Assembly (NCBI RefSeq): GCF_002224675.1
Contig: NZ_NMPZ01000015.1
Span: 31,988-95,987 of the forward strand
Direction of reading: 5' to 3'
Length of the DNA stretch: 64,000 nucleotides
Source: Segatella copri
Lineage (GTDB): Bacteria; Bacteroidota; Bacteroidia; Bacteroidales; Bacteroidaceae
The translations under genes and the position numbers were made by a program. This document shows positions 61,220 through 64,000 of the stretch, piece by piece (the first letter of the stretch is position 1; the number at the start of each line of letters is the position of its first letter). The notes below the pieces were generated by a model. The model was not told the DNA's origin, ran no database searches, and saw nothing but the letters and a program-made list of their open reading frames with translations.

Positions 61220-61531
61220 CTAACCTGTGCGCTTGCGAAAGCGCATGTCCTTTTTCTTGTCCTCCACTACTGCTACGATAGCCATCACGTCCTCCGGCTT
61301 GTAGTAGGTCTTGTGGCTGATTTGCGTATAAGCCAAAGTTCCGTTGTCCCGAAGCGTCTGTACTGTACGTGGGCAGATGTTGAGTGTCTGACACACGTCC
61401 TGCGTGTCGAGCCACTTGTTCATGGTCTTGTCCTCACTGCGCTCACGGATTCTGTCCATGCGCTTCACGAAGTTCTCCAACTGGGCATCAAGATAGTTGA
61501 ATGCCTCTTCCTCGAATACGATGAATCCCAT
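61220..61531 (-). CDS. Excisionase-type HTH_17 protein 2
   Basis: A 103-residue paralogue: WLDTQDVCQTLNICPRTVQTLRDNGTLAYTQISHKTYYKPEDVMAIV. It precedes the other excisionase-like gene on the same strand, 82 bp apart. Pairs of this kind (Xis2c/Xis2d-like) are known in CTnDOT. A basic tail (KKKDMRFRKRTG) may contact DNA. Confidence 0.85.
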   Translation of the reverse strand: MGFIVFEEEAFNYLDAQLENFVKRMDRIRERSEDKTMNKWLDTQDVCQTLNICPRTVQTLRDNGTLAYTQISHKTYYKPEDVMAIVAVVEDKKKDMRFRKRTG

Positions 61532-61537
61532 ACTTTT

Positions 61538-61928
61538 CTTTTTTCTAAGTTAATACTATGTTATATGTCGCAAAGCTCCACGCATATGCTGTGCTCCACG
61601 TTTGTGAGTGCAAAGATAAGGCACGGCAATCTAAAAACAAGCGTTTTCAATTTCTGTGGCAGTATGTTGCCGGGGGTTGCCGACTTCAACGCCAAAAACA
61701 ACAAGAAAAACTTGCACGACTGCAACGAATACATGAACAATGATGAGTTGAGAAATACGTTGAAGTTCTCACAACTATCTCGGTATGCAAATAAGCAAGC
61801 CACAACTAAATTGCCACGTTACACCCAATCAGTTGCATGGCTGCACTCAGTACACTTACTTTGCACCCGACAATCGGTCAATGGTGCAAACCGTGACCAC
61901 TATACTAACAAATAAAACAGCATAAGCT
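61538..61928. other. Intergenic region between excisionase and DUF3408 genes
   Basis: A divergent control region. The minus side has TATCTTTG-like boxes near 61600 and the plus side TTACTTTGCACC near 61855. TTGCAT/GTGCAA half sites occur several times near 61830-61890. No gene fits. Confidence 0.5.
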
Positions 61929-62411
61929 ATGGCAAGAACAAAAGATGTAGTCTTGGCTCCTGAGCAAAAGGAGCTGATGGAAAAAGAGTATTTGGATTTT
62001 GTTAAACCATCTACGTATGGCAACAAAGCCAATCCAAGTAGTTGTAATTCTCTCTATGATGATGTAGAGAACCCAGAGTTGAGAGCAATTGTAGAGAAAG
62101 TTGCTGCAACAACTCCCTATAGAGAGGAAACATCAACGAACGAGGCTCAATCGCCACCGAATCCGCTGAAGCGCATCAGTGGCAAGCAGCGCAAGGCGAC
62201 ATTGGAGGAGTATCAGCAGACCTTCCTCCAGGTTCCAAGGATTGACGACCGCAAGCCGGTCTTCGTCAGTTCCGATGTACGAGACCGTCTTGATCGTGTC
62301 GTCCGCATCCTCGGAGGGAGACGCATGAGCGTATCGGGCATCATCGAGAACATCGTGCGCCACCACCTAAGCCTTTATGAAGAGGACTTCGAGGCTTGGC
62401 GCAAATTGTGA
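61929..62411 (+). CDS. DUF3408 family conjugation-associated protein
   Basis: A 160-residue protein with an unstructured first half and a C-terminal ribbon-helix-helix-like domain (RKPVFVSSDVRDRLDRVVRILGGRRMSVSGIIENIVRHHLSLYEEDFEAWRK). This is the DUF3408 domain found beside mobilization genes in Bacteroidetes conjugative elements. A role as an oriT-binding accessory protein is plausible. Confidence 0.85.
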   Translation: MARTKDVVLAPEQKELMEKEYLDFVKPSTYGNKANPSSCNSLYDDVENPELRAIVEKVAATTPYREETSTNEAQSPPNPLKRISGKQRKATLEEYQQTFLQVPRIDDRKPVFVSSDVRDRLDRVVRILGGRRMSVSGIIENIVRHHLSLYEEDFEAWRKL

Positions 62412-62480
62412 GAATTAAGGTCTGCGACCTTGGACGTGGATAGCTGAAAGGCTGTAGTTCCAACTAACGTGTTCTGAGAG

Positions 62481-62522
62481 GGAGCGAGGTTATGTTTTGG
62501 GAACCCCAAAACGCCTCGCTCC
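62481..62522. other. oriT-like nested hairpin of second element
   Basis: GGAGCGAGG (62481-62489) pairs with CCTCGCTCC (62514-62522), with an inner GTTTTGGG/CCCAAAAC stem. It lies directly upstream of mobC and the relaxase gene, where these elements carry oriT. Confidence 0.7.
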
Positions 62523-62595
62523 ACCATGAGGGCGGAGAAATTTTGCTCCCGGCGGTCGCAGAAAGTAAGTGTACCAACTGTAAACAGTATATCGA

Positions 62596-63009
62596 ATGAC
62601 AAGCATACATGAACAGGACAAGAAAAAGGGCGGAAGACCGCCCGCAGGCAGGGTTCGCAAGCTGTCGAAGTCTGTCACGGTGAAGTTCTCGAAACCAAGC
62701 TACGAGGCATTGAGACTGAGGGCGAGAAAAGCCAACCGCAAGTTGGCGGAGTACATCCGTGAGTCCGCCTTGAACGGCGAGGTGGTGAGCGGACACAACA
62801 CAGAGACGGTTGCCATTGCCAAGAACCTCATCGGTATGGCTAACAATCTCAACCAACTTACCAAGCTGTCGCATCAGAGAGGTTTCCATGAAACCCATGT
62901 ATATGTGGTGGACTTGTTGAGAAGATTGAAAGAAATCCTTGGCGAGTATCGCCAAGCAAGTTATAAACCGAAGCCAAGCAGTATGGGCAGAAAGGAGGAT
63001 ACCACATGA
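62596..63009 (+). CDS. MobC-type relaxosome protein
   Basis: A 137-residue accessory protein. A basic N-terminus (KKKGGRPPAGRVRKLSKSVTVKFSKPSYEALRLRARKAN) with RHH-like features is followed by RKLAEYIRESALNG, and the MobC core IAKNLIGMANNLNQLTKLSHQRG. It would bind oriT and open it for the relaxase. It overlaps the relaxase by 4 bp (ATGA). Confidence 0.88.
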   Translation: MTSIHEQDKKKGGRPPAGRVRKLSKSVTVKFSKPSYEALRLRARKANRKLAEYIRESALNGEVVSGHNTETVAIAKNLIGMANNLNQLTKLSHQRGFHETHVYVVDLLRRLKEILGEYRQASYKPKPSSMGRKEDTT

Positions 63010-63956
63010 TAGGCAAGCTAAAGAAAGGTGCATCTTTTGGTGGTTGCGTCCGCTACGTGACAGGCAAGGACGAGGCGAAAATCCTTGCATCCGATGGAGT
63101 GTTACTCGGCACGAATGCCGAGATAGTACAAAGTTTTGAGCTGCAAAGACAGCTAAATCCAAGGATTAAGAAGCCTGTGGGACACATTGCACTCAGTTTC
63201 AAGCCCGGGGACAAGCCACGTTTGACGGATGAATTCATGGCTAAGATAGCCCTTGAATACATGCAGATGATGGGGATAAAAGATACTCAATTCATCATCG
63301 TAAGGCATCACAACACCGACAATCCACATTGTCATATCGTGTATAACCGCATCAATAACGAGGGCAAGCTCATATCAGACAGGAATGATTACAGGCGTAA
63401 TGAGCAAGTGACCAAGGCTCTTAAATCCAAGTATGGGCTTACTTACGGAACTGACAAGAGCAAGACTAACACTCGCAAATTACGCAATGCTGAGCGTGCC
63501 AAATACGAGATTCACAATGCAGTCAAGGATGCCTTGAAAGTCGTAGAAAATTGGCATAAGTTCAAGAATGAACTTGCAAAGCGAGGTGTTCACTTGGAGT
63601 TAGTCTATAAGGACAAGAAGAGAACCAAGGTGCAAGGTATCCGTTTCTGCAAGGATGGATATAGTTTCAAGGGGACACAGATTAGCCGAGACTATAGCTT
63701 TGGCAAACTGAATGCGAGATTTGAGGGAATGGAGAAACACGTTTCATCAAGAGACAACTCTACTCTGCAATACGAGCAAGGCTATCACAAGAGCAACGAT
63801 GAGCCATCCATGTCGGATAGCAGCCAAGACCTTTGGTACGGCATTTCTTCCATTGGACTTTTTGCTCCAGCTAATGCTCAGACCTTTGAGTCATTCCCAG
63901 AGGATGAATCAGCCAAGAAGAAAAAGAAGAAACGCAGAAGAGGCTTTAGCCTTTGA
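63006..63956 (+). CDS. Relaxase/mobilization nuclease (MobA/BmgA-like)
   Basis: A 316-residue relaxase. MIGKLKKGASFGGCVRYVTGKDEA is the start typical of this family, and IIVRHHNTDNPHCHIVYNRI holds the HxDxxHxHxxxN three-His metal site. After about 245 residues the sequence is unstructured and ends with a lysine/arginine-rich KKKKKKRRRG tail. It nicks the adjacent oriT and covalently binds the 5' end for transfer. A further frame starts at 63988 and leaves the window after a few codons. Confidence 0.93.
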   Translation: MIGKLKKGASFGGCVRYVTGKDEAKILASDGVLLGTNAEIVQSFELQRQLNPRIKKPVGHIALSFKPGDKPRLTDEFMAKIALEYMQMMGIKDTQFIIVRHHNTDNPHCHIVYNRINNEGKLISDRNDYRRNEQVTKALKSKYGLTYGTDKSKTNTRKLRNAERAKYEIHNAVKDALKVVENWHKFKNELAKRGVHLELVYKDKKRTKVQGIRFCKDGYSFKGTQISRDYSFGKLNARFEGMEKHVSSRDNSTLQYEQGYHKSNDEPSMSDSSQDLWYGISSIGLFAPANAQTFESFPEDESAKKKKKKRRRGFSL

Positions 63957-64000
63957 TGCAAGTTACAAACCAAACAACATCAGAAATATGAAAGAAGAAA

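Larger units (their letters stand above)
57413..64000. mobile_element. Left part of second mobilizable/conjugative element
   Basis: From about 57413 to the window end every gene is of mobile-element type: two tandem tyrosine recombinases, a RhuM-like protein, two excisionase-like proteins (minus strand), DUF3408, MobC and a BmgA/MobA-type relaxase. Base composition is higher in G+C than in the flank. The left end lies near 57405-57420, where a host frame is cut. The right end is outside the window. The order is typical of Bacteroides mobilizable transposons. Confidence 0.8.

Noticed and set aside
62464..63162. 232-codon minus-strand frame over mobC and relaxase starts
   Set aside because: It is antisense to two clear mobilization genes and to the oriT hairpin and has no domain-like sequence.
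1..64000. tRNA or rRNA genes
   Set aside because: I saw no cloverleaf with CCA-like end or rRNA core sequence on either strand; not excluded for unusual forms, since no covariance search could be run.

Overview
The window looks like a chromosome segment of a gut or oral Bacteroidales, most likely Prevotella/Segatella. The evidence is the many TAnnTTTG -7 promoter boxes with few Shine-Dalgarno sites, SusR/HTCS-type regulation beside glycoside hydrolases, HU-HIG proteins, Bacteroidetes-type tyrosine recombinases that lack the first catalytic Arg, and NBU/CTn-style mobilization genes. Species assignment is inference.

Layout. 1-2805: RavA-type ATPase (cut by the window edge), asd, a small XRE regulator and the 5' half of ogt. 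2797-10670: a mobilizable element of about 7.9 kb (MobV relaxase, primase, SF3-type helicase, RhuM-like protein, tyrosine recombinase, and a secreted cysteine-protease-like lipoprotein with a small secreted partner) inserted in ogt, whose 3' half resumes at 10671. 10994-16000: NhaC antiporter, DUF4186 protein, a decayed hipBA pair and an AAA-ATPase/nuclease. 16072-24043: LytTR regulator with a membrane phosphodiester-glycosidase-like protein, an envelope operon (hydrolase, L,D-transpeptidase-like, archaemetzincin-like), lysozyme remnants flanked by a perfect 81-bp repeat, a small toxin-antitoxin-like pair, DUF1810 and a second phosphodiester-glycosidase-like lipoprotein.

24152-30053 is the most interesting block: six co-directional minus-strand genes encoding a four-helix membrane protein, a P-loop GTPase, two proteins built as N-terminal domain / coiled coil / one membrane helix (one ending in MORN-like repeats), a retropepsin-like lipoprotein and a secreted beta-rich protein. 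It resembles a GTPase-centred envelope signalling or conflict system. Just upstream lies a compact structured RNA gene with its own promoter and terminator (30122-30217).

30900-33000 is a graveyard: HepT and AAA-ATPase remnants and an array of unrelated perfect palindromes. It is followed by a pair of 28/29-residue proteins, and the whole small-protein cassette is duplicated at 53280-53745. 33035-57088 is mostly ordinary chromosome: MFS exporter, CPA2 antiporter, a collapsed HTCS regulator beside a GH31 enzyme, CNNM/CorC protein, a BlaR/BlaI-type pair with three matching operators, LolD-like ATPase, CvfB-like protein, HU-HIG protein, YaaA, Hsp20 behind a sigma-54 promoter, ThiM, a GH9 cellulase and an Ntn hydrolase. 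57413 to the end is the left part of a second mobile element, with two tandem tyrosine recombinases, a RhuM-like protein, two excisionase-type proteins, DUF3408, an oriT-like hairpin, MobC and a MobA/BmgA relaxase. It begins 27 bp into a host reading frame. Both elements carry recombinase and RhuM-like genes joined by a 4-bp ATGA overlap.
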